From positions 1-25,029 of IMG/VR virus record IMGVR_UViG_3300032731_001196: a stretch of DNA of 25,029 bases; one strand, written 5' to 3'. A program made the position numbers and the translations under genes. This DNA is from a virus. The notes beneath the pieces were generated by a model. It had not been told where the DNA came from, searched no databases, and saw only the letters and a program-made list of their open reading frames with translations. This document shows positions 13,295 through 21,815 of the stretch, in pieces. Each line of letters begins with the position of its first letter. Position 1 is the first letter of the stretch.

Positions 13295-13724
13295 TAAAGG
13301 TACGCTCGGAGAAAAAACGGCCGAGAAGCCAACTGTGCCCAGGTATTTCCTGGATGAGCTGGTCTTGGTCGATCCCAGGCTTAAAGTCCTGTGGCATCCA
13401 AAGGCAAAAAGGTTTCTGATCGTCAGCCCTGCTCCTCAGAAGATGTTCAAAAAAGGATATGTGGTTGAGATGGTTGTGGATGACGGTGCCGGAAACTATG
13501 CGCCTTGTGATCGCAGGGCCCTGGGAAAGCTCCTTGAGCTCAAGTATGACAGAGACAAAAACTTCAAACCGGAAAGGTTCCTTAGGGAAATGGATGGTGA
13601 GGAGACCGACAAGGCTGTAAAAGCTGAAGTCAAAAAACGTCTCATGACAAGAGAATTCATGCTCAAGGTAAACAAATTTCTTCGAACAAAGACTTTTGTA
13701 TTGAACGGAGGTAAAAACAAATGA
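13284..13724 (+). CDS. Hypothetical head-module protein
   Basis: 146 residues; the start lies 11 bases inside the capsid gene. The core is beta-rich: YFLDELVLVDPRLKVLWHPK, AKRFLIVSP, GYVVEMVVDDGAGNYAPCD, then a Lys-rich helical C-terminus (DRDKNFKPERFLREMDGEET, AEVKKRLMTREFMLKVN). It is not recognised with certainty. Its place between capsid and decoration-type genes, and the overlaps on both sides (11 bases and ATGA), argue for a role in the head or connector. Confidence 0.65.
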   Translation: MNPNKGTLGEKTAEKPTVPRYFLDELVLVDPRLKVLWHPKAKRFLIVSPAPQKMFKKGYVVEMVVDDGAGNYAPCDRRALGKLLELKYDRDKNFKPERFLREMDGEETDKAVKAEVKKRLMTREFMLKVNKFLRTKTFVLNGGKNK

Positions 13725-14101
13725 CTCAATACAACTCGAAAGAACTGGAAAAATATGGGGGAAAAAAGATCCTGATGTTTAGTGGGACGGTAACTGCCTC
13801 AGGCAACAATCGAACCAATACATCGTACCCTATCATTAACGCCATGCAGTTTAAGGAAGCATCATTCTTCCTGAACGCGTCGGCCGTTGGTGGGGCAGGG
13901 ACCTTTGATCTCGACGTGGAAAGCAAAAATCCAGCAGGGGATTATTATTCAACCCTTGCGTCCTTTACGCAGCTTGCAGCGATCGGTCATGAAAAGATTA
14001 ACGTCGCTGCCAATCTCGGATCGGACCTCTCTCTTGCTTGGACCGTTGTCACTTTCACGTCTGTTGTTTTCACGGTCTACGGAATTTTCAAAATTAGATA
14101 A
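13721..14101 (+). CDS. Beta-rich virion protein, paralogue B
   Basis: 126 residues, twin of the protein at 7714-8097. It has the same N-terminal M-x-QY and KYGG, an early SGN, the FFL strand followed by GG, DLDVESKNPAGDYY matching LDVVIQTKDPEGEYW, and the end S-V-x-F-T-V then KI. GGAGG stands nine bases before ATG. Being directly after the capsid gene, it is a good candidate for capsid decoration or a neck collar. A hairpin follows the stop, so the MCP group may end here in some transcripts. Confidence 0.7.
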   Translation: MTQYNSKELEKYGGKKILMFSGTVTASGNNRTNTSYPIINAMQFKEASFFLNASAVGGAGTFDLDVESKNPAGDYYSTLASFTQLAAIGHEKINVAANLGSDLSLAWTVVTFTSVVFTVYGIFKIR

Positions 14102-14121
14102 GGGGGGAATTGTCTCCCCTT
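14100..14121 (+). terminator. GC-rich hairpin after capsid gene group
   Basis: AAGGGGGGA-ATTG-TCTCCCCTT: nine pairs including one G-U, closed by a 4-nt loop, starting at the stop codon of paralogue B. There is no U-tract behind it (TCAACTGG), so it is better seen as a transcript stabiliser or a weak terminator than a strong one. Confidence 0.45.
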
Positions 14122-14140
14122 CAACTGGAGGTAAAAAACT

Positions 14141-15214
14141 ATGTATGTAAGACACGTTGGTCAAATAAACAAAGTGCTGATGGTCTCTGATTCATACCTT
14201 CAAGTCCACGATAACTACGACAATTATGCTGCTCAAACAGGACTGAACGCTCCTCTAACCTATGAGGAGTTTGCGACTGCTCTCGCTGCAGCCAGTACCT
14301 ATGATACTACCCTTATTGTGGATAAGGCGGTTGCCATCACAGATGATACTACGATCCCTGCCACCGTACACCTGGTTGTCAGGATAGGGGGATCTTTTAC
14401 GGTCGCCACTGGAAAAACACTGACGATTAGTGGAACAGTGGATCTTAGTGGACAGGAAGGTGGTAACATCTTTCTCGGTGCCGGAACTACCACTTATACT
14501 ACAGAGCAGTTTTTCTTAGGAAAGTACACCTTTGAAGCGGACATTGTTGACGGAAATTCTTCGATGATCAACATCGAAGCCACGCCGATACACGTCTCTC
14601 AGGGTGCCAGACAAGGAGCTCTGAAAGTATCGATGACTAGATATGTCGCCATGACAGGAACCGATGGTAACTCAGACATCGGTTTTAAATGTACTGTCAC
14701 GAACAGGGCTGCCGGAGCAGGATTTAACAGGGTGCGCGCCATGGAGGTCACTGGAGATCTCAGAGACGCTGGATCCTCCTCTCAATTCGTTGAGGGAGCC
14801 CAGTTTTGTGCAAAAACTCGATCTGGAACCGTTGTCGTCGATGTAACAGTCGCACGTTTTCTTATCGATCATGGAGCCAATGGATCCGGAAATATCATCG
14901 GTATTCATGTGCAGGACGTTTCGCAGTCTGCCACAGGAATAATGTATGGGATATTGCTCAATACCTCGAACTACAATATCGCCAGAGAATTTGGGATCTT
15001 CATCGATTCCGGAGCCGGCTCCTGGGCCAATGCCATCTCCCTTAATGGAGTTATCACAAACGTGCTGGACTTCGAAGCTGTCGATGGTACAAATGGATTC
15101 TATGTCGGGGCCTACACCAACACGATCGTCACAACTGATCCCGACGCCTATATCGAGATGGATGGGGCTGGAACGCCTTACTTCATTCCGGTGTACGCAA
15201 CACGGCCGGCTTAG
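14141..15214 (+). CDS. Beta-helical virion surface protein
   Basis: 357 residues. After a short head (YVRHVGQINKVLMVSDSY) and a helix (LTYEEFATALAAAS), residues 55-130 are a run of short beta strands (TVATGKTLTISGTVDLSGQE) as in phage tailspike or fibre shoulder regions. Later parts are also beta-rich (GIHVQDVSQSATGIMYGILL, FGIFIDSGAGSWANAISLNG). It ends AGTPYFIPVYAT, an ending common in phage fibre and collar proteins. No catalytic residues for glycan hydrolysis were recognised. A collar, whisker or fibre protein near the neck is likely. GGAGG lies ten bases before ATG. Confidence 0.65.
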   Translation: MYVRHVGQINKVLMVSDSYLQVHDNYDNYAAQTGLNAPLTYEEFATALAAASTYDTTLIVDKAVAITDDTTIPATVHLVVRIGGSFTVATGKTLTISGTVDLSGQEGGNIFLGAGTTTYTTEQFFLGKYTFEADIVDGNSSMINIEATPIHVSQGARQGALKVSMTRYVAMTGTDGNSDIGFKCTVTNRAAGAGFNRVRAMEVTGDLRDAGSSSQFVEGAQFCAKTRSGTVVVDVTVARFLIDHGANGSGNIIGIHVQDVSQSATGIMYGILLNTSNYNIAREFGIFIDSGAGSWANAISLNGVITNVLDFEAVDGTNGFYVGAYTNTIVTTDPDAYIEMDGAGTPYFIPVYATRPA

Positions 15215-15273
15215 ACTGCCGGTAGGATCTGAGGCAAGAGCCCAATAGGGTAATTTATATATCTGGAGGAAAG

Positions 15274-15633
15274 ATGAAAGTTTCATTTCATGAGCGCCTG
15301 GGGATGGCATTTTTGTTCCCTCAGTTTTCGGATCTATTAACTCTCGACATTTGTCATGAGATCAAGGAAAAAAGTAAGCTGTCGATAGAGGAGATGCAAT
15401 CCGTAGATTGGAAGAGTACCGGTCCTGGGATGGCCTGGTTTGACGAAAGCAAAGAAGGGCCACAAAAGGACATTAAGCTCTCAGACGCCGAAATCTACCT
15501 CATGCAGGATCTTCTCCGAGAGAAGGTTACTGCAAAGCAGGTCCCTGTAGAATCCCGAACGGTCTGTCACAAGATCCAAGATTTAGTTCCAAAGGAAAAG
15601 AGACCTGAAGTTAAGAAACCCAAACCAAAATAG
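15274..15633 (+). CDS. Conserved small phage protein, tail module
   Basis: 119 residues. It begins with HERLGMAFLFPQFSDLLTLD, followed by ICHEIKEKSKLSIEEMQSVD; a similar N-terminus (ERL-x-L..LP..G...TL....EL...L...EE) is known to me from small phage proteins. The second half is helical (SDAEIYLMQDLLREKVTAKQ) and ends in a Lys/Pro-rich tail. GGAGG precedes the ATG. A strong UUCG hairpin follows. Role unknown; a chaperone or regulator is conceivable. Confidence 0.6.
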   Translation: MKVSFHERLGMAFLFPQFSDLLTLDICHEIKEKSKLSIEEMQSVDWKSTGPGMAWFDESKEGPQKDIKLSDAEIYLMQDLLREKVTAKQVPVESRTVCHKIQDLVPKEKRPEVKKPKPK

Positions 15634-15642
15634 GGTTAGAGA

Positions 15643-15672
15643 CATGGGGGGCCCTTCGGGGCCCCTTCCATG
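15643..15672 (+). terminator. UUCG-tetraloop hairpin
   Basis: CATGG-GGGGCCC-TTCG-GGGCCCC-TT-CCATG: a 7-bp GC stem with the very stable UUCG loop, extended by a 5-bp outer stem past a two-base bulge. It lies between the small tail-module gene and the adaptor gene. No U-run follows, so it may stop or pause transcription or block exonucleases. Its 3' arm contains the ATG at 15670, which argues against that ATG as a translation start. Confidence 0.6.
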
Positions 15673-15687
15673 CTCCTGGAGGATCAC

Positions 15688-16701
15688 ATGAATAGACTAG
15701 AAATTAGAGATCAGATCCGGATCCTTGCAGACGAGCTCACACAAGCTCCTCTCGGACTCTGGACTGACACACAGCTTAATAATATTATCAACCGCGCTCA
15801 GGAAAAACTTATGATGGCGCTGATTGATACAGTCCCATGGTACTTCCGGAAAGAAGTTGACATCTCTCTTGTTATTAACCAGAGGGAATACAATATCTCT
15901 TCGGATCTTGGCCTCGATGGAAACATCGTCATTACCACAGCAAACCAAAATCTCGACTTTGATGAGGGAGGTGGGGCGCTTTTGGCCACGATCGTTGCCG
16001 GCACCTATACTCCAACGACACTCTGCACAGAGATTAAAACCCGACTGGATGCTGCCGGCGCTCTCACCTATACGGTCACATACTCCGGAAAGGTCTTCAG
16101 GATTTCATCCACCGCAGGGACGATGAATCTCGATTGCCTTACTGGGGCAAATATCGCCACTGGAATTTGGGCAACAATCGGATTTGCAGCAGTAGACAGG
16201 ACCGGTTTTATAAATTATGCCGGCGACTATTCCATCGATGTGCAGAACTTTCTCATGTTCGAATCAATCCTGCAGCAGAACGCTGGAGACAAACCGGTTC
16301 CCTTAATCTACCTGAATCCAACAGACAATTTCCTTCATGAAACAATGGGTCAAACTGCAGCTCCGGCCGACGTGAGAATGTGGGGATACAAAGACTTCGA
16401 TGAGATCTATGTTGTTCCTACGCCGAACGCCAACGCAGCAAGCCAGCTCCTGGGATACTACTTCCGGAAGACGGCAAACCTCACAGTGGATACAGACTCG
16501 CCGGCGCTGCCTTGGTCAGCCCATGATCTGCTCTGTTACTATGTGCTGAAGTATTGGTACCTGAGAGATGGAGATAAAGGCGCAGCCACAGTGAATACTC
16601 TTTACACTGAAGAGTTGACAAATGTTGCCATGAAAATGAGTAATCCACAGGGACCAACACCTGGGAAGAGGCCGTCAGTTAGAACACTCGCACAGTCATA
16701 G
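15688..16701 (+). CDS. Head-tail adaptor / neck protein with inserted domain
   Basis: 337 residues from MNRLEIRD, preceded by GGAGG; an upstream ATG at 15670 is inside the UUCG hairpin. The ends resemble T7 gp11/P22 gp4-type adaptors: an N-terminal helical part (IRILADELTQAPLGLWTDTQ, LNNIINRAQEKLMMALID), a beta part (VPWYFRKEVDISLVINQREY) and late segments (MWGYKDFDEIYVVPTPN, LPWSAHDLLCYYVLKYWYLR). Residues 80-173 are an insertion that closely matches residues 509-613 of the next gene. The protein should sit under the portal ring and receive the tail hub encoded downstream. Confidence 0.75.
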   Translation: MNRLEIRDQIRILADELTQAPLGLWTDTQLNNIINRAQEKLMMALIDTVPWYFRKEVDISLVINQREYNISSDLGLDGNIVITTANQNLDFDEGGGALLATIVAGTYTPTTLCTEIKTRLDAAGALTYTVTYSGKVFRISSTAGTMNLDCLTGANIATGIWATIGFAAVDRTGFINYAGDYSIDVQNFLMFESILQQNAGDKPVPLIYLNPTDNFLHETMGQTAAPADVRMWGYKDFDEIYVVPTPNANAASQLLGYYFRKTANLTVDTDSPALPWSAHDLLCYYVLKYWYLRDGDKGAATVNTLYTEELTNVAMKMSNPQGPTPGKRPSVRTLAQS

Positions 16702-16717
16702 GTAGAGGGGTAGACTC

Positions 16718-19700
16718 ATGGCATTTGAGAAGAACAAACTACCCATCTGGAATCTGGCCGGCACGTTAAACGAGCTGGATCCTCCATCCGAAGTCCCTCT
16801 TCCGGATGTGATCAGCGTCAATAATTGGAAGCCAGACAGGGATGGGAAATCCAGAATAAAAAGACCTGGTTATGACAAGCTGGACGCTGCCTATGCGTCC
16901 TTCAATGAGCCTATCCGTGGGATCTTTAAGTATGTGGATCCGGATGGCACTGAGGTTATAGTCATTGTCACCAGAACTGGAGTTGTTGTTCGTAAAGATG
17001 TCTATACCTGGACGAGGGTGCTGCATGATGAGGACACGTTTTATGACATAAGGTTTAATGGGTTTCTTTATCAGGGGGATATGTGTCACTTTCATGAAGC
17101 ATCGGCGACTACAGTCGGGCTCATGAAGACCAGCGACGGAGTGACGTGGTCAACTCTGGCCACATACACCCCAACGGTTCCTCCAAATACAACCATGAAC
17201 TGCCCGACTCCGATTGTCTATGCCGACGAGATTTTTACTGGACTTCGGGCAACCAATATCGGGGATCCTCTTGTTACTAGATATGATGGAACTTTTCATG
17301 AGGAGCTTGTTTCTCCGATCGCTGGTGGATATTGTGTGGCCTTTCATTTGTGGGACGGAAAGCTCTGGATCCTCTTATATGGCACTACTACATATCGGGT
17401 TTACAGTTATGATGGAAATGCCTATAGTTTGATTGCAAATTATGATGGGGCTGGAACTATTCCCACAAATTCCATCAATGTTTACGCCTCAGCATGCCGT
17501 GGTAGAGTGGCGCATTTCATTACGAAGGACAATAATCTTCACCTCGCTGTGACCCTAAAGGACGGAGGAGGAAAACATACCTGGGAGATGTATCAATTTA
17601 ACCCGACTCTTTATGACAGGTTTAATAAAATCTACGATAGTTCAGGGATCGATGATTATGGAATATGTGGGATATATAACTACAATGGAAAATGGTGGGC
17701 CCTTACGACAAAACTAACAGTGGCTGCAGATTACGCTCCAGACGGAAACGACAATGAGCTTTATTCCTCTACGGATCTAATTACTTGGACTTTAGAGAAA
17801 ACGGGATTGGCCATGGGATTGACAGAGGGCGTGAATTCTTATGATGGGAAGCTCTTTGTTTCCTCTTACTTTGATTACGCTGCAGCAAGGACTTATAAGA
17901 TTTGGTATTGGGATTCTTCGCTTGAAAATTTTGTCAATGAAATAAATATCGCCACCAATATTGCAAACCCACCATCTACACACGGAAACCTTCTTGAGTT
18001 CAATGGAGAGCTTTATGCTTTCAAGTACAGGGAGATCCACGTAAGAGAGATCACGACAAATTCCTACACGACAATCTATTCAACAAGTGAAGAGATCCTC
18101 ATGTCTGTCGCTGCAGGATCTGTAGATGACGGCCGGCTGACGCTGGCCCTGGATGAGATGGTGACACTGGAGGGGGATACCGTCTACAGCCTTGGTCTTC
18201 ATGCACCGGTACAAGCTCCGGATCTGGCCCCCTATGCCAGCATTGTCATAGGTGCGACAAATAACAAGATCGACTTCGAAGAGACGGCCGGCGTACAACT
18301 GACGGCCACTCTCACAAACGCCACATATCTTCCTGCAGCCATGGCAGCAGAGATAAAAATTCAGCTCGATGCAACCGGCGCCTCCGTTTACACGGTGACT
18401 TATGAAGACGACTATACCTTTAAGATCGTCTCTGATGGTCTTGGTGGTGGGGGAATCTTCAGTCTTCTTTGTGCCTCCGGTACCACTTCAAGCGGAGCGT
18501 ACGCAATCTTGGGATTTTCTGTAAACTTTGATCTGACAGGATCCTTGACGGTCATCTCAGAGCCATGGGGCCTCATAGGTCTTCGTAAATACGTTGTTAC
18601 CTTCCAGAGATCCGGAAACTATCCTGTAGAAAGCAATCCATCTCCAGAATCTATACAAGTAAATCCTCTTGGAGGGATAATTGACATATCGAATATCCCT
18701 GTTTCTCCGGATCCGAAGGTAAATGCCAGGAGGATCTACGCGACGACGGCCGGAGGAGAAAGATTTTACTGGATGGCCGATATCGCCGACAACGCCACAA
18801 CTACATATCGAGACGAGATCGATGACAACACCCTACTCGGTGGAACTGAGGTGAGTTACGATCGAGGCGTTCCTCCGATTGGTCCATACATGGAAGTTTG
18901 GGACAATAGAATGTGGATCGCCGGTGTTGAAGGATTTGAAAATTATCTCTACCGTACAAATTTAGGCACTTCCGAAGAGATGGCCGATGCAAATTTCATA
19001 CCGGTAAAAGCCAGGGAAAGCGACAAGATAAAACAGATCAAAGCCTTTGGTGATAAGCTCTACGTTTGGAAAGCAAATTCTTTATTTGGCCTATCAAAGG
19101 TGGGGGGCTCCCTCTATGAGCTGGAGCAGATCCCTCAAAACATCGGGACCGATTCTCCATGGTCCGTCCAGGTCTGTGATAAGTTCTTGATATGGAAGTC
19201 AGCTTTCGGAGTTGAGGTTTTTAACGGCAATTCCTGTTTCCGGCCGATAGTATCAGATCTCGTTCAAGTGACATTGGCCACAATAAATCCGGAAGCTCTT
19301 AATAAAATTGTCGGTGGCCATAACTTTGATGATGGTGAGTATTGGATGGCCATTCCAACAGGATCTAACACAGAGCCGGACACAGTTGTGGTTTATAACT
19401 ACATGAAACGGTGGTTTACCATTTACACATTTCCGGAAGATCTTACTTTCCTCATGAGCACAAAGACAAAGGTAGAGGGCCTGATGTTTCTCACCGGTAC
19501 GGCCGAAGGAAATGTTTATATTCAAGGATCCGGATTCGATGATGATGGTGCAGCGATCAGCTCTCACTTCCAAATGGGCTGGTTTAATATGATCTCACAA
19601 AAAGAGCTGGCCAATGTGATCCGGAGAATGTTTATCAAATATCAGCTCCCCACTGGGATGACTTTGACTTGTGATATATTCGCAGACATGGCAAAAACAG

Positions 19701-19915
19701 CGATTGCGACGTGTACTTTCACTGGAATGACTCCTACTACAATCCCTACTCTTCGAAATGATATTGTTGCCAGGCAGAATCTCAGGATCCCTGGTACCTA
19801 TGCGAGTTTTAAATTCACAAACAATGAGATCACAGGTGGAGAGGTCAAGGTCGTTGGCTTTGATCTTTATTTTAATCGAGATCTTAAATGGAATTACGGT
19901 GTTAAGGCAGACTAA
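16718..19915 (+). CDS. Tail hub / stabiliser protein (gp12- or gp10-like)
   Basis: 1065 residues. The protein is beta-rich throughout, with repeated W/Y-containing strands like a beta propeller: DGVTWSTLATYTP, YDGKLFVSSYFDYA, EVWDNRMWIAGVEG, FGDKLYVWKANSLFGLS, FDDGEYWMAIPTGS, YNYMKRWFTIYTF. Such architecture is typical of podovirus tail tube B/stabiliser proteins (T7 gp12, P22 gp10), and the position after the adaptor agrees. The N-terminus (PDVISVNNWKPDRDGKSRIK, RPGY) is characteristic. Residues 509-613 carry the domain also found in the adaptor. No signal peptide or membrane helix. The stop overlaps the next start as TAATG. Confidence 0.78.
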   Translation: MAFEKNKLPIWNLAGTLNELDPPSEVPLPDVISVNNWKPDRDGKSRIKRPGYDKLDAAYASFNEPIRGIFKYVDPDGTEVIVIVTRTGVVVRKDVYTWTRVLHDEDTFYDIRFNGFLYQGDMCHFHEASATTVGLMKTSDGVTWSTLATYTPTVPPNTTMNCPTPIVYADEIFTGLRATNIGDPLVTRYDGTFHEELVSPIAGGYCVAFHLWDGKLWILLYGTTTYRVYSYDGNAYSLIANYDGAGTIPTNSINVYASACRGRVAHFITKDNNLHLAVTLKDGGGKHTWEMYQFNPTLYDRFNKIYDSSGIDDYGICGIYNYNGKWWALTTKLTVAADYAPDGNDNELYSSTDLITWTLEKTGLAMGLTEGVNSYDGKLFVSSYFDYAAARTYKIWYWDSSLENFVNEINIATNIANPPSTHGNLLEFNGELYAFKYREIHVREITTNSYTTIYSTSEEILMSVAAGSVDDGRLTLALDEMVTLEGDTVYSLGLHAPVQAPDLAPYASIVIGATNNKIDFEETAGVQLTATLTNATYLPAAMAAEIKIQLDATGASVYTVTYEDDYTFKIVSDGLGGGGIFSLLCASGTTSSGAYAILGFSVNFDLTGSLTVISEPWGLIGLRKYVVTFQRSGNYPVESNPSPESIQVNPLGGIIDISNIPVSPDPKVNARRIYATTAGGERFYWMADIADNATTTYRDEIDDNTLLGGTEVSYDRGVPPIGPYMEVWDNRMWIAGVEGFENYLYRTNLGTSEEMADANFIPVKARESDKIKQIKAFGDKLYVWKANSLFGLSKVGGSLYELEQIPQNIGTDSPWSVQVCDKFLIWKSAFGVEVFNGNSCFRPIVSDLVQVTLATINPEALNKIVGGHNFDDGEYWMAIPTGSNTEPDTVVVYNYMKRWFTIYTFPEDLTFLMSTKTKVEGLMFLTGTAEGNVYIQGSGFDDDGAAISSHFQMGWFNMISQKELANVIRRMFIKYQLPTGMTLTCDIFADMAKTAIATCTFTGMTPTTIPTLRNDIVARQNLRIPGTYASFKFTNNEITGGEVKVVGFDLYFNRDLKWNYGVKAD

Positions 19916-20325
19916 TGGGAGATAAAGAAAAAAAAGCGATCGCATACAGAGAGTTCTTAGATGAACCAAATAAGGAAAAAGAATTCCGAGATGTAGTGCT
20001 GAAGCCAGGAGTTGTAAAGGCAATCCATCTTTATGAAGGAGCCGGAGGGACCGATGTAGACCTTAGTAATTATTACACAAAGGCACAGATAGATGCGATT
20101 ATCGCTGCCCTTGGGGTCCTTGATACCTGTATCTCCACTCCTATCCGGCATGACTTTCTTATGTATGATGAGGTCAACCTATGTTGGAAAAATCAGTTTT
20201 TGGAAATGGACTTTGAAGATACGATTGATTACACCTGCACAAATCTCTGGATGGCCCTCAACGCCCTCATCCGGTTTGAGGACTCATATACAGGAGATGG
20301 AATAACTATAGAGGATGCATTATAG
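19915..20325 (+). CDS. Tail fibre-associated small protein
   Basis: 136 residues. A charged N-terminus (KEKKAIAYREFLDEPNKEKE) is followed by VVLKPGVVKAIHLYEGAG and the fibre-linker motif NYYTKAQIDAII, which recurs as HYYTQQEIDDLL in the protein at 21175. The rest is acidic and ends GDGITIEDAL. The YYT-x2-x-ID motif is common in trimeric phage fibre proteins just before an alpha-helical bundle. It probably connects the tail hub to fibre proteins downstream. Coupled by TAATG to the tail hub gene. Confidence 0.6.
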   Translation: MGDKEKKAIAYREFLDEPNKEKEFRDVVLKPGVVKAIHLYEGAGGTDVDLSNYYTKAQIDAIIAALGVLDTCISTPIRHDFLMYDEVNLCWKNQFLEMDFEDTIDYTCTNLWMALNALIRFEDSYTGDGITIEDAL

Positions 20326-20334
20326 GAGAAAACC

Positions 20335-21165
20335 ATGGGAATGATTAGAGTCGTAAGATGCACGAACGCCGAAAGATTGGCCTATGGTGGGATAGAAGAG
20401 GGCAGGTTTTTCTATTGCACAGACACAGAACTAATGTGGATGGGAACTGGATCCGGAGACACGCAGGTCGGAGCTGCACCAAGTACATATACATTTTGGG
20501 ATCCCGACGCGCTTCCTGCTGTACCGTCTGCCCAGGACGATCACTTTGATGATGCTGCCGTGGACGTAAAATGGACAGAATGGGACTTAGGTGTTCCACA
20601 GTTGGTAATTACTGAAGCTGGTCATCATGCAATTCTTACCCACTCAACTGAAGCAGCAGGAAGATGGAGAGGTATGTATCAGACTTTGCCGGCTGGTAAT
20701 TTTACTATTGCAACAAAAGCCTCACTAATAGGAACGCACAGTGGAGACAACGCTGTTGCTTTGGCGCTTTTTGAAGATGCCACGGCAGCAGCTGGTGATA
20801 TTTTGATATGGATGCTTTATTCCAGAACATCAGGGAATAAGTATAGAGATTTATTTGCACAAAGATGGTCAGCCTATGATACTTTTAGTTCAAATTATGG
20901 TGGCGGAACTATGTATCCAAACACGACTACATATCTTAGAATAAGAAGAGTAACTACCGATTTGTATTGGGAGTATAGTTGCGATGGAGTGAGTTGGACC
21001 AGGCTCTATACAGCAGTCCAGCCGTTTGCTCCAGCCCACATGGGGATCATCACGATGAACAACAACATTGGCATTGACGTTTATGGTTATTTTGATTTTT
21101 TTAGATATATTGCGAGTGATCAAATCGGACCACTAGGAAAAGTCAGGACGGCCCATGTAGACTAG
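20335..21165 (+). CDS. Tail fibre with ConA-like jelly-roll domain
   Basis: 276 residues. The head (residues 1-45) has RVVRCTNAERLAYGGIEEGR and FFYCTDTELMWMGTGS, a module seen at the start of many phage fibre proteins. Residues 70-262 look like a concanavalin-A/laminin-G jelly roll: DDHFDDAAVDVKWTEWDLG, TYLRIRRVTTDLYWEYSCDG, VSWTRLY and GYFDFFRYIAS, the last being the conserved closing strand. Such domains bind glycans, so this may be the receptor-binding part. The domain region is AT-richer than its neighbours and lacks the GATCCGG words common elsewhere, suggesting acquired DNA. GGAG precedes the ATG. Confidence 0.68.
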   Translation: MGMIRVVRCTNAERLAYGGIEEGRFFYCTDTELMWMGTGSGDTQVGAAPSTYTFWDPDALPAVPSAQDDHFDDAAVDVKWTEWDLGVPQLVITEAGHHAILTHSTEAAGRWRGMYQTLPAGNFTIATKASLIGTHSGDNAVALALFEDATAAAGDILIWMLYSRTSGNKYRDLFAQRWSAYDTFSSNYGGGTMYPNTTTYLRIRRVTTDLYWEYSCDGVSWTRLYTAVQPFAPAHMGIITMNNNIGIDVYGYFDFFRYIASDQIGPLGKVRTAHVD

Positions 21166-21174
21166 AGGAAATAA

Positions 21175-21804
21175 ATGTTAAAAGATTTTCATTATTATAC
21201 GCAGCAAGAGATCGATGATCTTCTCCATCGGTGGGATGATCTTAGGGTGCCTCTTTCATCCGTCAAAGCCGGTGGGGTAAAGGATCCAACTTTTTTAAAC
21301 TGGAAAACAGACGGTGCCGGATCCCGAGGCGTTTATGATTGGCATTTTGCTCACCAGGCTGTCGCTGCAAACGAAGAGGAAGTATTTTTTAATGCTCAAT
21401 TACCACACAGTTACGAAGAGGGCACCGATCTTCACTTTCACCTTCATTGGACACCGCTTGTAAGTGGCGCTGCTGGTCAGTTTGTTAAGTTTGGATTGGA
21501 GTATGTTTGGGTAAATATAAATGGTACCTTTCCAGCCAATACAACGATCATTACTTCAGATGCCTCAGCAGCAGCAGCAGCAACCACATCAGGAGATGGG
21601 ACTCTAGTACACGGAAAACATTACAAGACAGCGTTTCCTGATATTTCAGGAGCAGGAAAGACAATCTCCAGTATGTTATCATGTAGATTTTTTAGGAATT
21701 CGTCACACGCGAATGATACTTTAATTCAAGACGCGATTGTCTTTGAAGTAGATTTCCACTTTAGGAAAGATTCGATAGGATCAAGAGAAGAACTTGTAAA
21801 ATAA
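21175..21804 (+). CDS. Conserved tail-fibre-type protein
   Basis: 209 residues. It starts with HYYTQQEIDDLLHRWDDLRV, the fibre-linker motif shared with the protein at 19915. Next comes a beta-rich body with landmarks of a phage protein family I recall from several podovirus and siphovirus tail modules: EEVFFNAQLPHSYEEGTDLH, FHLHWTP, a FGLEYVWVN strand and ISSMLSCRFFR. An Ala/Ser-rich stretch (TSDASAAAAATTSGDG) may be a flexible loop. It ends GSREELVK. Role probably virion surface; no enzyme motif. AGGAAATAA precedes the ATG. Confidence 0.62.
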   Translation: MLKDFHYYTQQEIDDLLHRWDDLRVPLSSVKAGGVKDPTFLNWKTDGAGSRGVYDWHFAHQAVAANEEEVFFNAQLPHSYEEGTDLHFHLHWTPLVSGAAGQFVKFGLEYVWVNINGTFPANTTIITSDASAAAAATTSGDGTLVHGKHYKTAFPDISGAGKTISSMLSCRFFRNSSHANDTLIQDAIVFEVDFHFRKDSIGSREELVK

Positions 21805-21815
21805 CGGAGGATAAT

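Noticed and set aside
14672-15310. 212-residue antisense open frame
   Set aside because: It is opposite the beta-helical virion gene, which has a good ribosome site and protein-like pattern; the antisense frame is Cys/Ser/Gly-rich without structure and spans a gene boundary.
15670-15687. Upstream ATG as start of the adaptor protein
   Set aside because: It is inside the 3' arm of the UUCG hairpin and lacks a ribosome site, while the ATG at 15688 follows GGAGG at proper distance.
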